From Xiphophorus maculatus (lineage: Eukaryota > Chordata > Actinopteri > Cyprinodontiformes > Poeciliidae), in the NCBI RefSeq assembly GCF_002775205.1, contig NC_036459.1:17778312-17842311 (forward strand): a stretch of 64,000 nucleotides of DNA, in the 5' to 3' direction. This document shows positions 1-11,164 of the stretch, piece after piece. Each line of letters opens with the position of its first letter. The first letter of the stretch is position 1. Under the pieces are notes generated by a model, which saw nothing but the letters and a program-made list of their open reading frames with translations, did not search any database and was not told the origin of the DNA. A program made the position numbers and the translations under genes.

Positions 1-44
1 CCAAGAAATCTGCAGCATTTCCTTCACATTCCCTCCTTCCAAAT

Positions 45-3000
45 CTATAAAATGGAACAATAATTCAATAGGCCATAATTTGATGAGTCTGTTTCCTGGA
101 TGGGAGGGACCCGTTGCAGAAACTGGTCCCAGTCTGGACTGTGAAGAGGTAACTGGGTCTGGAAGTGGTTCCAGAACCTGAAGGCCAAAATGAAACCGCA
201 AAAAAAAAAAAGAAAAAAAAAAAAGGAGCTTTATGGGTTTAGAAGAAATAAAAGCTTTAAAATGCAAATATGTACATTTTTTCCCTGTGTGATAATACTT
301 GTGGTGGTAGGTGTCGGGATCTCGGCTGATGCGGTTCTGAAAGCCGATGTACAGGTCGTCCCAGAGGCCGCCGTGCAGAACCACGTACCTCATCACGCCG
401 ATTCTGTTTTTAATCTTAAAGTTAAACACAGAAAAACTTTAGGCTGTTCCTGCCAGTCATACAAAACATGATTGACAAAATATACATCTCCTTTGAAGCC
501 TTGCAACAGTGAAATTTAATACCTTCAATATGTCTATGAGTGGATATGTATATGAGAAAAAGCCTTTTTTAGCAACAGGCACAGAGTTAATATTATCTTA
601 GCTGCAGTAGACATTGTTCAGACCAATCAAACATTGAAGAATCGCCAAGGAATTCCAGCAGGACTAATAACTAAATTGCAGCACTCACTGATTAACATTA
701 CATTCTGTGCAAGTGACCAATCACACAGAGACCCAACAAGCTAGGTGAGGAATGAGCAGGTCATCAATTTACATCTGACTTAGTCTGTGCAAGTCCAGTT
801 GCCTTCAATTTAAGCCTGAGGTATCAGATCTTACTTAAAGGACAGCTTTGTGCGATTTGGTATGAATGATCATATGAGGGGTTCCTCAAGGTTCTATTTT
901 CGGGCCACTTTTAGTCAACATCAGTATTATTTCACTAACTTATTACAGAGCGCAGCAACATCAATTATTCCATCATCTATTGCCTACTGTTTGTGTTCCT
1001 ATGAGGTCATTGAGTCCGTCTGCCCAAAATATTGGGTGAATGGGTCAGAAACTCTTCTAGGCAAATGCAGAAGATGCTAGGTTAGAAATCGTCACTTCAA
1101 TCAGTTATGAAAAGTTTTTGTTTACATCTTCACGCTACAAAACTGCAGCTGATGCGAAACAGACACAGATGTAAACAATCTTTATTTCTCTCAGAAATAA
1201 AAGCAGCCAGAGAACCGGGAGTGCGGTCTATTTTCCTTGGCGCTGATTGGCCGTACCACCAAGAGCAGAGACAAGGAAGTCTGTAGATGTTAGCTTCTGG
1301 AGTAGTGTGAACATCTACTATTACAATAGGCAGACACAGTTTCAAATGATTTTAGTTGTCCGTGGGCAGTTGCCTTACCCATGCATATTTTGAGTTCTAA
1401 AAATATGTTCAGCTCCTTTTTGCTGCTTCGCACACAAGAGGAGCTTACCTCAATGTAGGAGTGCTCTCTGTCCGGTCTTGTGGAAGGAAATGACAAATCC
1501 AAAAAGTCCACCAGGTAGTCATAGCCATTACTCACTGGTTTAAAGCCGTCATCTGTTTCAATCATCTAAATGAAAGTAAAATGTCAGTTTAAAATATTTT
1601 AAGTTTGGATATCAAAGGGATCAAGAGTAAAGGCACCATCTCTCACAACAAAATATATAGAAGAAAAATCAAGCAATCCAGCAGCCACAGGATAAAAAAA
1701 AGATTGAGGAAGAGCCAAGAGTTTCTGTGACAGTTTTTTGAAGAAGATTGGAGGTGAATCCTTCTGGTCAAATAATATTTACCCGCACCACCAGGTTGTA
1801 GTTTTGAAAGCCTGCCCAGCTGTAATAAAACTGGATCCAGCTCTCATGCTTAAATATCTCACTGCTGATGGCGCTGTTGAGCTCATCCACATACAAGTCA
1901 AACTCCCAGCTGTCCTTGTAGATTTTGGCATTGGCTGGAGGTTCAGTAATGGCCTCACTGGAATTGATCACAGCAAAGGAAGCAGTGAAGGAAAACATAG
2001 AACTATGAAGACTTGAGATGTAGTGGTTTTAACCATTCTTTGTTTTCACATCTTAGTGTTGACATTTCTCACTGGGTACTATCTCCTTTTCACAAACAGT
2101 CAAAAATAATTTTAGGATGTGAAACTTCTCAGACATACCCAAAGACTATCTTAAATAGATGCAAGGTTTCCCCCCCTGCCCCTCCCAAAAAACTTTCTAA
2201 GCCCAGTGAATGACTGCACTAGGGCAGTCATTCATCTGGAGTCCTGTCGTATTTTTGAGTTGAATGTTTAAAGTTGACAGGAAATTTGAAAGTATCACTT
2301 GATAATTATCTTGTCAAAAGATTGGAAGATTAATACCTGGACACCAACTATAAAGTCTTAAAAAATGCAAACATTTAAAAAGACTTTAAAAAATAAGCTA
2401 TGCTAAGCCTGGTGGGAGCACAAGGAAGGCCTGGTGGCCCGCCAGGCTTATATTGCACTGGGGAAACCCTGAAACGTGACACGTAAAGGCTACTGGCTGA
2501 AAAATAAATGAGGTCGAATACAAATGTATGAACTGTACTTTTCAGATTTCAACTTCACAACTACACGCGAGTAATTTTGCACTCTATATGACACCTCACG
2601 TGAACTACTTTGATCTGACCTATTTGCAGATGTATGTACTATCTTAAGTTGACATTTGAAGCTTATCTTAAGCACCCTCAGCCAATCGATGAGAGAGCAT
2701 TTCCACTCTTGATATTGTTTTTAGAAAGGTTACGGTAAAGTCACTCTACCATTACCTGAAAGTTAATCATTTATGCTTGTTCTCAACTTCTAGAGAACAA
2801 GCATCTTCACGCTACAAAACTGCAGCTGCACAACATGAAAACACATGCCCAGAACCTGCAATGCAGGTTCTAGGCCAGAGGTTGGCCTCGAGGGCCGGTC
2901 TCCTGCAACTTTTAGATGCATCTCTTCTTCAACACACCTGAGTCAAATAATGAGGTCATTAGCAGGACTCTGGAAAATTTGACTGCACTTAAGAGGTGAT

Positions 3001-6000
3001 TCAGCTGTTGGATTCAAGTGTGTTGGACCAGGGAGACATCTAAGAGTTGCAGGACACCGGCCCTCGAGGACCTGGATTGCCCACCCCTGTTCTAGGCGTA
3101 ATGCAATGCAGGTTCTGGGCGCAACTGCATTACACAAATCAACTTTGCGTCATGGTCCACCTTCTTGTGGGGTCTTTCAGTGCGAGGCCGAGGTCCAGCA
3201 CAGCGCCAGGTTTGGGAGTCCACGTCTTGGTGTCTGGTGAAAGCTGATTGATGAGTGCGTTGAGGTCCTCTGCTCTGTTTTTGATGTTTGTATCCTTGAG
3301 GTACCTTCACCCATTTAGAAGAGAGAGAGAAAAAAACATATTGGAAGGTCAAAGTGTACAACAAACTGTTCATACATTACTGTTTATGTACCATGGCTTG
3401 GTTTGTCTATACTGTTCATTATCTTTGAGATAGTGCTTATCGAGCTGCATCTGCTGTGACATCAGGACAGTAGAATGTTATTAGGTCCTCTCATTCGACC
3501 CCAGTGCATCAATCATTGGTGCAACTCCTCCCCAACGCCGCTGTGTAAACTCAACTTGTCTGATGGATGAGCTTCCACAAAATATCCAGCGAAGGGACAG
3601 TAGATTCTCGGCTGCAGGGATTTGACCAACGTGGCTTTGTAGTTCAGTAACTTCTTCCTTTCGTTCTTGATGAACTCTGCCTTCCACGAGTCTGAGAATG
3701 AGGAAGCATCACCATTGGTACAATGTCAGTGTTGTGCACAACAAAAAAATTTTTGGCTTTGTGATTTGTTTTGTTGGGGAGTTAAAGGTGGCTAATAACA
3801 AAACAATCACCACTCCGGACTCCGTTTAGATCTGCTTTATTTTGGACCAACGTTGGAGGGTTCTGCTGCACTACACAAATCGGATATTCTCACAGAAACC
3901 CTGGACTCTCGCAGAGAGCAGCGCGTATTTATATTCAAATCTGTCAGTGTGTGTGTGGCGTTCTTAACCAGTCCAGTTCCTTCTTTGGTTGATGCAAATC
4001 TCTTGACTCACGTTTTGCTGAAGCAATAAAAGAGTTTCCTGGAATTGTTCACAGCTGGGACCTTACATTTGGCTAGATGGGCGTTTACAACAACTTGGTG
4101 ATCGTTGTTCCACAGCTCTCCAAATCTGAATTCATTCCTTACTTTTAGATCAGAATGATGCATTACATTTGACACTACATTTCCTTTTGATAACAGCATA
4201 CCTTAGTGCAACATAATGTTGTTTGGCAACTATTAACATAATTTTATTTCTCTATTGTTTCACATTTTGGTGATTCGTGCCATTGCTGTAACATCCCTTT
4301 GTTCTGCGAAAGGTGTTCCCCAAGGTTCACTGTTAGTCCCACTGTGCTTTCCATTCTCCTACTTGAGTCTTTATCAATAAAATTTCTGTGTAAAAACATT
4401 TTGTTGCCAGGAACAAAATGGTTTTGAGTGACCATTGTTCACTCAAACTTTAATGTGGGCAAAAACATTTTGCTTGTCCATCCATTGAAACAACATTACC
4501 AACAGTGATGGTCTGAACCAGATCAATCTCATACACTGCAGCAAAGAATTGCCTTTTGGCATAAACACAGTCTGTTGATGGTGTTTGGCTTTCTTTCATT
4601 TTTTTTACTATATTTTATAGTAAAAGAAAAGAACCAACTATATTTTCTGGGCAGCACTGTACAGTGTTCAGCTCACCGCTGTATTTCCCTCCGTGAAATG
4701 TCATGGGGAATCCAGACGCACCACCCGCAAAATCACTCATCATCAGATCCACTTTTTCTGGTAGTCTGCCCCCATTTGGCCTGGTGCAGTCCACTGTGTT
4801 CAGGATTATGTGACCTGCAAAAAAACGTAATACACTTTAAAAGAAAAAAAATTGTCAGATGGTGTTTTACAAAGGCAAAATCTTTGGTACCCTTATAGTC
4901 AACAATGATGCAGGTATCCATTTCAGGATGGACACCGTCCATCAGAATCATAAACCTCAGGTTATCGTCAATCTGTAAAAGCAAAAGCACAACAAAAGCA
5001 GATCAGCAATGACTAATCAAAACGATCAACTATCTTTTCTGGTAAAAACTGATTTTGATAAGCAGTGTATATATATATATAAAAAAAAAAACCACACACA
5101 CAAAAAACTTACATTTTGCCAGACACCAAAAGGAGTGACTCTGATATTGGTCAGCTTGACCTTGCTTTCTTCCAAATTCCTGTTGTATTAAAGCAAATAA
5201 AGGGGGGTAAATGTATGCTGAATGAAGAAGTTTTTGTAATAATTTTCAATCTACATAATTTTTCCATTTTATTTTTTAGTAATCTCAAAAAAATGTGATA
5301 AATATGAGATTAATTCTGGTGAAATATTTAATTACGAAAGCTCTAGTTATTTAGATTTTTAATCAAGTCCCACCAGCAGCTAAAATTACTATATTTTGTT
5401 CTTAAAACGTCATTCAACTTGGATGTATTTTGATGATTTTTTGCAAAGAACTGTTATTAACATATTTTGTATCGCCCATAGACCTATCCCAACCTGGTCA
5501 AGGAAGCATAATAAATCACCTTTAGCATATCTCTTTGTGTTGAGGTCATAGGTCAATAAATGAAACTACATCGTTATCATTTTACTAACCAGAAAACTGG
5601 TCTGGATGTGTCACCAACATATATGGGAACGTCTGGCCTCCGTTCTGACAACACCTTCAGAGTGGGATAACTGGAAGAGAAGCAGAATAGATTTGGTCGA
5701 ACCAAAATTTAGACGCTTATTGTTCTTGTTCACTTGATATTAATGGTCAAAATCACTGACTACCATCAGTATAATTTGCCATTGTTACTAAAAGTATAAG
5801 TATATAACAACTACTTTACATGAAACACTAATGACTCTAGTGGAGTGGCCGCCCAAAATGCTATTGAAACGTTGTGCTCTTCTGTTGAAGATGAACTGGT
5901 TTCCTCTAATCTTTGCATTTCTTCAGTGAACTATACAACTCTCGCACAGCAGCACAGAACTTCAGATGGAGTGAAAAGATTTTATTTGTGGGTGACAAAG

Positions 6001-8303
6001 TCTTGTAAACATTGAGGAAAAACTTCTAAATTTCTCCGCTCTCTCAATTGTCACTCGGTTGATAAAAATGTCAAACAAAACATTGTTGCGTAACAAAAAC
6101 CATCACTGGGGAAACATTTGTCTTCAGGAGTCAAAAGGAAGTCAGTCATCAGAGCTGACTTGGGAGCTGATGTGGTTAGGTGTTGGGTAACGACGATAGT
6201 GGCAACAGTTCAACTAAAAGCAGGTTCATGTGTTCGAGTGGCCTAGTCAAAATCCAAACCAACTGGAAATTTGTTCAGAGATTCTTCTTATCCAACCTTC
6301 TGGAGCTTAAGCTTTTATTAGAAGAATTGGTGGCAATTTCAGTGTCTAGATATCCAGAGCTGTTTTTAAAATAAAAGGCAGTTCTGCAAAATAATAACTC
6401 CAGGAAGTGGCAAACTTTAAGATCTTAAACTTAAAGTTTAAGATCCCCCCCCCCCCCCAAAAAAAAAAAACTAAACTAAACTAATTGTTAACAAGTAGTG
6501 AAAACTACTAAGAGACAGTTTTAGTAGAACAACTTTAAGTGAAAAGCAACAATGTAACCAAGCTTTCATCACAAGTAGAACCTCATCAATCCAGAGACTT
6601 TTACTTAAAAACCGGAGTGTGCTGCAGCCAAATCAGCTTTTATTTCATTTATTAAACGAGCGAGTGCTCTGACAGAAAGTGACCCAAATCCTGTGTTTGT
6701 TCAATTGAGCCCAAAAGAATTTGAAAGCTGGATACTTTTTTTTTTATCACATCAAATGTTGAAAAAAAAAAATCTTCTTTAAATTTTGGGTCGATGCCAA
6801 ACAAACCCAGACAAAAAAATTTGGACTACTTTGCTTGCTTGATTTCGGTTGTTTTGACACGATTCTGGTGGGGGAAAAGTTTAGACACCCCTGCTCTGAT
6901 ATATCTGGACATGGCAACAGGGAATGCTTCCAAAATTTCCAAAGTCTACCTGAGGTGGTCGGAGTGCAGGTGGCTGATGTAGATGAGATCTGCAGCACAG
7001 AGTCGGTCCAGGCAGTCTGCCGGCGGCTCGTGGAGAAGCCACCAGCCTCGAGCGAAGGCGGGACCCTTCAGCCAGGGGTCAAACAGGAAGTGCTTCTGTC
7101 CCAGCTGCAGCTCCATGCAGGCGTGGGTGAGGTATGTTATCTGGAAGGGAAGGTTACAGCATTTATTCCTCTAGGACTAGGTTTTTTTTGTTGTTTGTTT
7201 TCCCCCTCAAAGTGTAGAAAGACAAAGCTCCTACTTTCGCTTCTCCCTCCTGGAGCTCCAGAGGTTCTCTGGGCTCAGTCAGCCAGGGGTCGATGGGGCT
7301 CAGCTCAACCAGCTGCATCCCTCCATCATCCAACATTTCAACTTCTGCGAACGTAAAAAACAAAAGCCACTTTATTATAAGTTTTCTGCAAAACTTTTAA
7401 TAAAAAATAATCTCAAACTGGCTGATTATCATTTTTTAAATGATTCAACAAATCTGTGAAGACTTGGACAACGATAAACAGGCAAAGGTGGGCAGTAGTG
7501 AAGTAAATTTACTTAACAGTTTTTGAGAATTTTTTTTTCTTTGAAACTCAATACTCCGCTACATTTCTCTTCCATTTTCCTCGTTTGTGTATTTTGTTTA
7601 TTGTGTTCCACCGGCACGCAATAAAATTACAAACTACTCCCCCCATAAAGCAGGTGGCGATACGCAGCTTTGAACCAGTTTTGAGAGGAATCATTCTTGT
7701 CCTACTGGGTGTTGCCTTACAGATAGTGATGTGAATGAATAACGCTTGAAACTGCAAATTGTCTGAGCGTCACAATTCTAAGAACCATTCAGTACCAACG
7801 CCTATGCAAAGATCATGATTCAGCTGGTGTTTGCATGCGTCACTAAATTATAACTTTTCAATGTGACTGTCAATTCACAAGCAAGCCACTAATGACTTAA
7901 TTACCGATGCAAATACAATGCTCATCTTACCGAGCTCATCCTGCAGGAAGCTGTCGGGCGGGTTCACATATTTCATCGATGACACGTTTAACTTCCAGTT
8001 ATGCTTGGTGCATTTCACCGTCCTGTGAGAACAGCAGCTGGAATTATTAGTCTTGTCATCTCAACTCTGCTGTTTTATTCTGGAGAAATGGCCACACCTG
8101 CCGTCCAGGTCTTCTATGTCCTTGATGAACAGCCCTCCTTGGTGTTTGCACTGATTCTTGCAGGCTTTGAAGCCACCGCTGCTCTTGTAGATGATGTAAC
8201 ATCTCCCATCTTCTGGGTTTTTCTTGAAGCTCACTCCGTCTTTGAGCGAGTCCACCTCTTTAGCGTTCAAAGACAGCACCACCTTGGACGTTTGGGCGGC
8301 CAT
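45..8303 (-). CDS. cmah: CMP-N-acetylneuraminic acid hydroxylase, complete, 14 coding exons
   Basis: This enzyme converts CMP-Neu5Ac to CMP-Neu5Gc in the cytosol, using electrons from cytochrome b5. Coding exons 5'->3': 8098-8303, 7931-8022, 7235-7344, 6950-7140, 5590-5670, 5113-5179, 4891-4972, 4677-4814, 3556-3691, 3161-3304, 1783-1957, 1449-1565, 299-414, 45-177. Phases close to 595 codons; mammalian CMAH is about 577. The start is the ATG of MAAQTSK just after a splice acceptor at 8308/8309. The Rieske [2Fe-2S] ligands are visible: C52-x-H54 in QCKHQGG and C73-x2-H76 in CTKHNW, the pair split across exons 1 and 2. The metallo-beta-lactamase-like metal motif HLHSDH lies at residues 193-198. 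Other family signatures are RFMILMDGVHPEMD, YCPFAGYFVE and GYDYLVDFLDLSFP. No stop, frameshift or missing ligand was seen, so the gene looks functional, unlike the exon-deleted human copy. The minus-strand stop is TAG at 45-47. Introns hold repeats, including a hAT MITE just downstream of the tenth coding exon. Confidence 0.97.
2876..3089. mobile_element. hAT-type MITE with 8 bp target duplication
   Basis: A 214 bp non-autonomous element with imperfect terminal inverted repeats: cagaggttggcctcgaggg on the left and the reverse complement of a caggggtgggc-like end on the right. It is flanked by a perfect 8 bp duplication, ttctaggc, at 2868-2875 and 3090-3097, which is diagnostic of the hAT superfamily. 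It inserted into a palindromic sequence (agaacctgcaatgcaggttct...). The interior resembles the MITE at 48841-49066, so both belong to one family. It lies in the cmah intron immediately downstream of the tenth coding exon. Confidence 0.85.
6720..6895. repeat. Possible hAT-like element end in cmah intron
   Basis: On the minus strand the sequence near 6893 reads caggggtgtctaaacttttcc, the common start of a fish hAT family, followed by degenerate sequence. I could not find the opposite end or a target duplication, so this is a fragment at best. It ends about 55 bp before the fourth coding exon of cmah. Confidence 0.3.
7440..7760. other. cmah intron 2, repeat-like sequence without a gene
   Basis: The intron between 7345 and 7930 contains a run starting near 7485 (ggtgggcagtagtgaagtaaat) that looks like a dispersed repeat, but no terminal structure could be seen. 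No coding signal. Confidence 0.25.
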
Positions 8304-8309
8304 TTTCCT

Positions 8310-9535
8310 TAAAAACAAAAGAATTAATTTTATAGTCGAGGAGAAATTTGGATTCATTGTTCTCACTGATTAGCTTATGGCATAATTTGGGTAACAATGT
8401 TTATTTTTCGGTACTCATTTCTGAACACAAATTTCTTTATCTACCATTCACCCTATGAATACTCTGAGGTCAATTACATTTATTGTTAACTGACTATTTC
8501 TAGTTTTATATGTCATAGTTTTCTACATCAATAACATCAGTTTCCAAACCACTGATTCTCAGTCGGCTTTAGATCAGTGGTGTCCAAATGTTTTGCCCTG
8601 GTGGTCAAAACTCGCAAATTTAAGCTACTAAAAATGCAAAAAATTTGCTTTCTTGTGATTTTAGATCTACCTTCTCAATAATATATTTTTTTTTTCTGAA
8701 ATTGGTACATGGTTAAAGATTCTAAGCACAAAAGAGGCGTTTGACTGTTGCCTTATTAATATCAAAACAGAATTTGGTGACAGATGGACCTCGTTTTTGA
8801 CAGTTAGATGTGGAGCCAATGACAATACATGAAAGAACCAGTTCAAACCGGCTCTTTGTATTCTTCCATTTGTGGGGAGTGGCAATGAAGATACCAACAC
8901 AAAAATGCAACCACAAATTCCTGGCTGTCAGACTATTTCAAGGATGGCAGTTTTACAAGAAATACAATCTTCCCAGACCGCCCATCAATGGACAAAAATC
9001 TCCGATTTGGACCTATCAATATATCAAGCAGGTAGCACTATGCACTTAATCCAATCAATATGTTCACATTCTTACTCTAAAGAGGGAACATTTCTGGAGA
9101 AACTGATCCTGATAATCAATAGTGCTAGTCATGAAGAGCTGCGGGAAGTCTGTTGACAACTACACGATGAATAATGGCCAATTTGTTGTGAACGTTTTTG
9201 TTATAAAGATGTTAAAATACACAACACTTACTTTGTCAATTATTATGCCAAGGTGCAGATAATAATTTCCATGAATATAAACAGTTGCTATATTAATAAA
9301 TGTTACTGATTTGAAATGCTTGCATTAACTATGTCTAACTAGTCAACACTGTACAGCACAAGTGTATTTTTTCTGCAATTGGTACATACAGTTAGTGTAT
9401 AACATGTTTTATATTATTAAGATTTCCATATTCAATTTAAGGTCAGAGTAGGTCTGACCTCCTGGCAGCATCACTAGTGATAAAAAACTGTCTCCTTAAA
9501 TTCGATCTAAATATATAAGGAAGGGTGGATTTTAC
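8310..9535. other. Intron 1 of cmah, no gene seen
   Basis: AT-rich intronic sequence. At about 8575 a run resembling the end of a fish hAT-type element (cagtggtgtccaaa) begins, but I found no matching inverted end or target duplication. Short open frames here on both strands lack splice context and family resemblance. Confidence 0.5.
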
Positions 9536-9600
9536 CTGCTTCGTCGTCTCTGCCTGATTTCAGTCTCGCTCTAGGAACGCAGTCTTATTCATCTGGAATA
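9536..9600 (-). other. cmah: Probable 5' untranslated exon of cmah
   Basis: The coding start of cmah sits only a few bases inside an exon with an acceptor AG at 8308/8309, so a non-coding exon must lie upstream. On the minus strand a good donor (AGCAG|GTAAAA) occurs at 9535/9536 after a relatively GC-rich stretch. The stretch contains a 10-codon upstream ORF beginning MNKTAF and ending in TGA. The 5' limit is arbitrary and transcript data would be needed to fix it. The intervening intron (8308-9535) shows no coding signal. Confidence 0.35.
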
Positions 9601-9835
9601 TTTCAACAATCTTCTCCACGCCTTTGACAGACATGACAACCATCTAATTACCTGTACCTTTAAGTTTCTTTTTGAAACGTCATATCCACAGAGGTGTGCA
9701 GGATGTTTTTTTTGTTTCCATCCTCTTTATCTCCAGGGTCTGACCTACAGGTGCAGACTCTATAGCTGTGGCTCATTCAGGCAAATCAGCTACAGAGGCG
9801 TGGATAAATGAGAGGGTTGCCATTGTAACAATGAA

Positions 9836-9965
9836 TATCTATATATATATATATAGTCGAACTCGCAGACATGTAGAGCTCACACACACGCAAAGACACA
9901 CTTTGCTGCAGACGGCAGCCACATCCAACCCCCCCCCCGGGCCCCACACACACACACACACAGCA
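9836..9965. repeat. Simple repeats: (AT)n, poly-C and (CA)n
   Basis: A short AT dinucleotide run at about 9839-9855, a C run near 9930-9938 and a CA run at about 9944-9962. Short ORFs translated through it are composition artefacts. Confidence 0.85.
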
Positions 9966-10350
9966 ATTTGACAAAAAACTGTTGTCATTTTTGTTAAGAC
10001 AAGAAGGTCGGGAAAGAAAGACAAACTAATAGTACAAGTTGAAAAACTGATTACAGTGGACATAAGAGTTGCTCAATCTTATTTGTTCTACACCTACTCA
10101 TGATCATATCTCCTACTGAAGGGAGGAGATTAAACTGAGTGTGAAGAGGTTGGGTGGGAATGAAAAACTGTCTCTAGTGACAAAGCGCATTCACATCATA
10201 ACCCTCTCCTCCATGTTTCTGGTTTTTCTTTTAATCCAGCCATTGTTTCATATAAACAGATCATATTCAGAATTCATGTAATGGTATGGGCAATTTATTC
10301 GTTTCTTCAGTTTAAAGCCTCATACATCACGTCACTGATTTTATACTTAC

Positions 10351-10427
10351 TCTCCACTTGATGTCGCAGTAGAGCAAATATTGGCTGGTGAGTCAAACAG
10401 TGCATCATGAAGCTTCATCTCTGACAT
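10351..10427 (-). other. Candidate first coding exon, gene unknown
   Basis: On the minus strand an ATG at 10427 opens 25 codons (MSEMKLHDALFDSPANIC...) and ends with phase 2 at a strong donor, GGAGA|GTAAGT, at 10350/10351. It could be an alternative upstream exon of cmah or a relic of another gene. I recognise no family. A short ORF with a donor can arise by chance. Confidence 0.2.
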
Positions 10428-10786
10428 CACTACCAGAGACCTGACCATCAGACAAACGTTGGGAAGGGAAAAAAATCTCTGGAAAACTTCTTCCTCTACT
10501 GAGGGGAGCTTAAACAGCAGAGAGCGCAGGTGAACGAAGGGAAGTCACAGGTGAGCTGAATGAAAACTAGCTGCAGGAGGTCAGCATGAACATTACACAA
10601 AACGTTCGGACCGTAAATGAAACATTTATTGGATGTAAAAACATTTTACTTTGATCAATTCCAAACTGTTCAACAAAACATTACGGGAATATTCATTATG
10701 TTAAACACTGACTTTTCTTTTACGACTTTATTTGGCCAAACATTTCTTATTATAACTGAAAATCATGTATGATGTTACCTTATTGT

Positions 10787-11099
10787 TTATAGGAAGTCCA
10801 TGCGCCTATCCTTCTTCATGAATATTTGTTGCTGTCTTTCATATTCCTTGCTTACATTTTTTAAAATTCCTGACTTCTTTAATTGTGATGATGGACAAGG
10901 AGGAAAATTATCTTGGGTCTGAAATTGCCTAAATGTGATGAATGCTAGAAGCAAATCCACATAGTTATCTAGTAAATCCTGAACCAATGAACCAGAGACG
11001 TGTTCTTCTGTGAGCTGGGTCATTGGCTCCATGTAGAGGCAAATGAAAGGTCCAGCATTTGATTTGTTAGGCGAATCAATATGTTCCATTTCCACCACT
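10787..11099 (-). other. Unidentified open exon-like ORF, possible terminal exon
   Basis: On the minus strand a stretch open for about 125 codons (10787-11164) contains a textbook acceptor, ATGTTTTCCAG, just before position 11099. From there about 103 codons follow (VEMEHIDSPNKSNAGP...ERQQQIFMKKDRRMDFL) to a TAA at 10787. The protein is soluble and mixed in charge. It does not look like low-complexity or antisense translation. I recognise no family. No partner exons with matching phase were found upstream (11.2-13.6 kb), so it may be the remnant of a decayed gene, a retrocopy fragment or chance. Confidence 0.3.
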
Positions 11100-11164
11100 G
11101 GAAAACATATTTGAAGGTTTCCATCATGATATGAGCAAATGGTTACCTGAGTACCTGTTTTTAT

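Noticed and set aside
190-471. Plus-strand ORF with a Lys-rich start
   Set aside because: Antisense to a cmah exon and a poly-A run.
6747-7356. Plus-strand 173-residue ORF
   Set aside because: Antisense to two cmah exons; no independent evidence.
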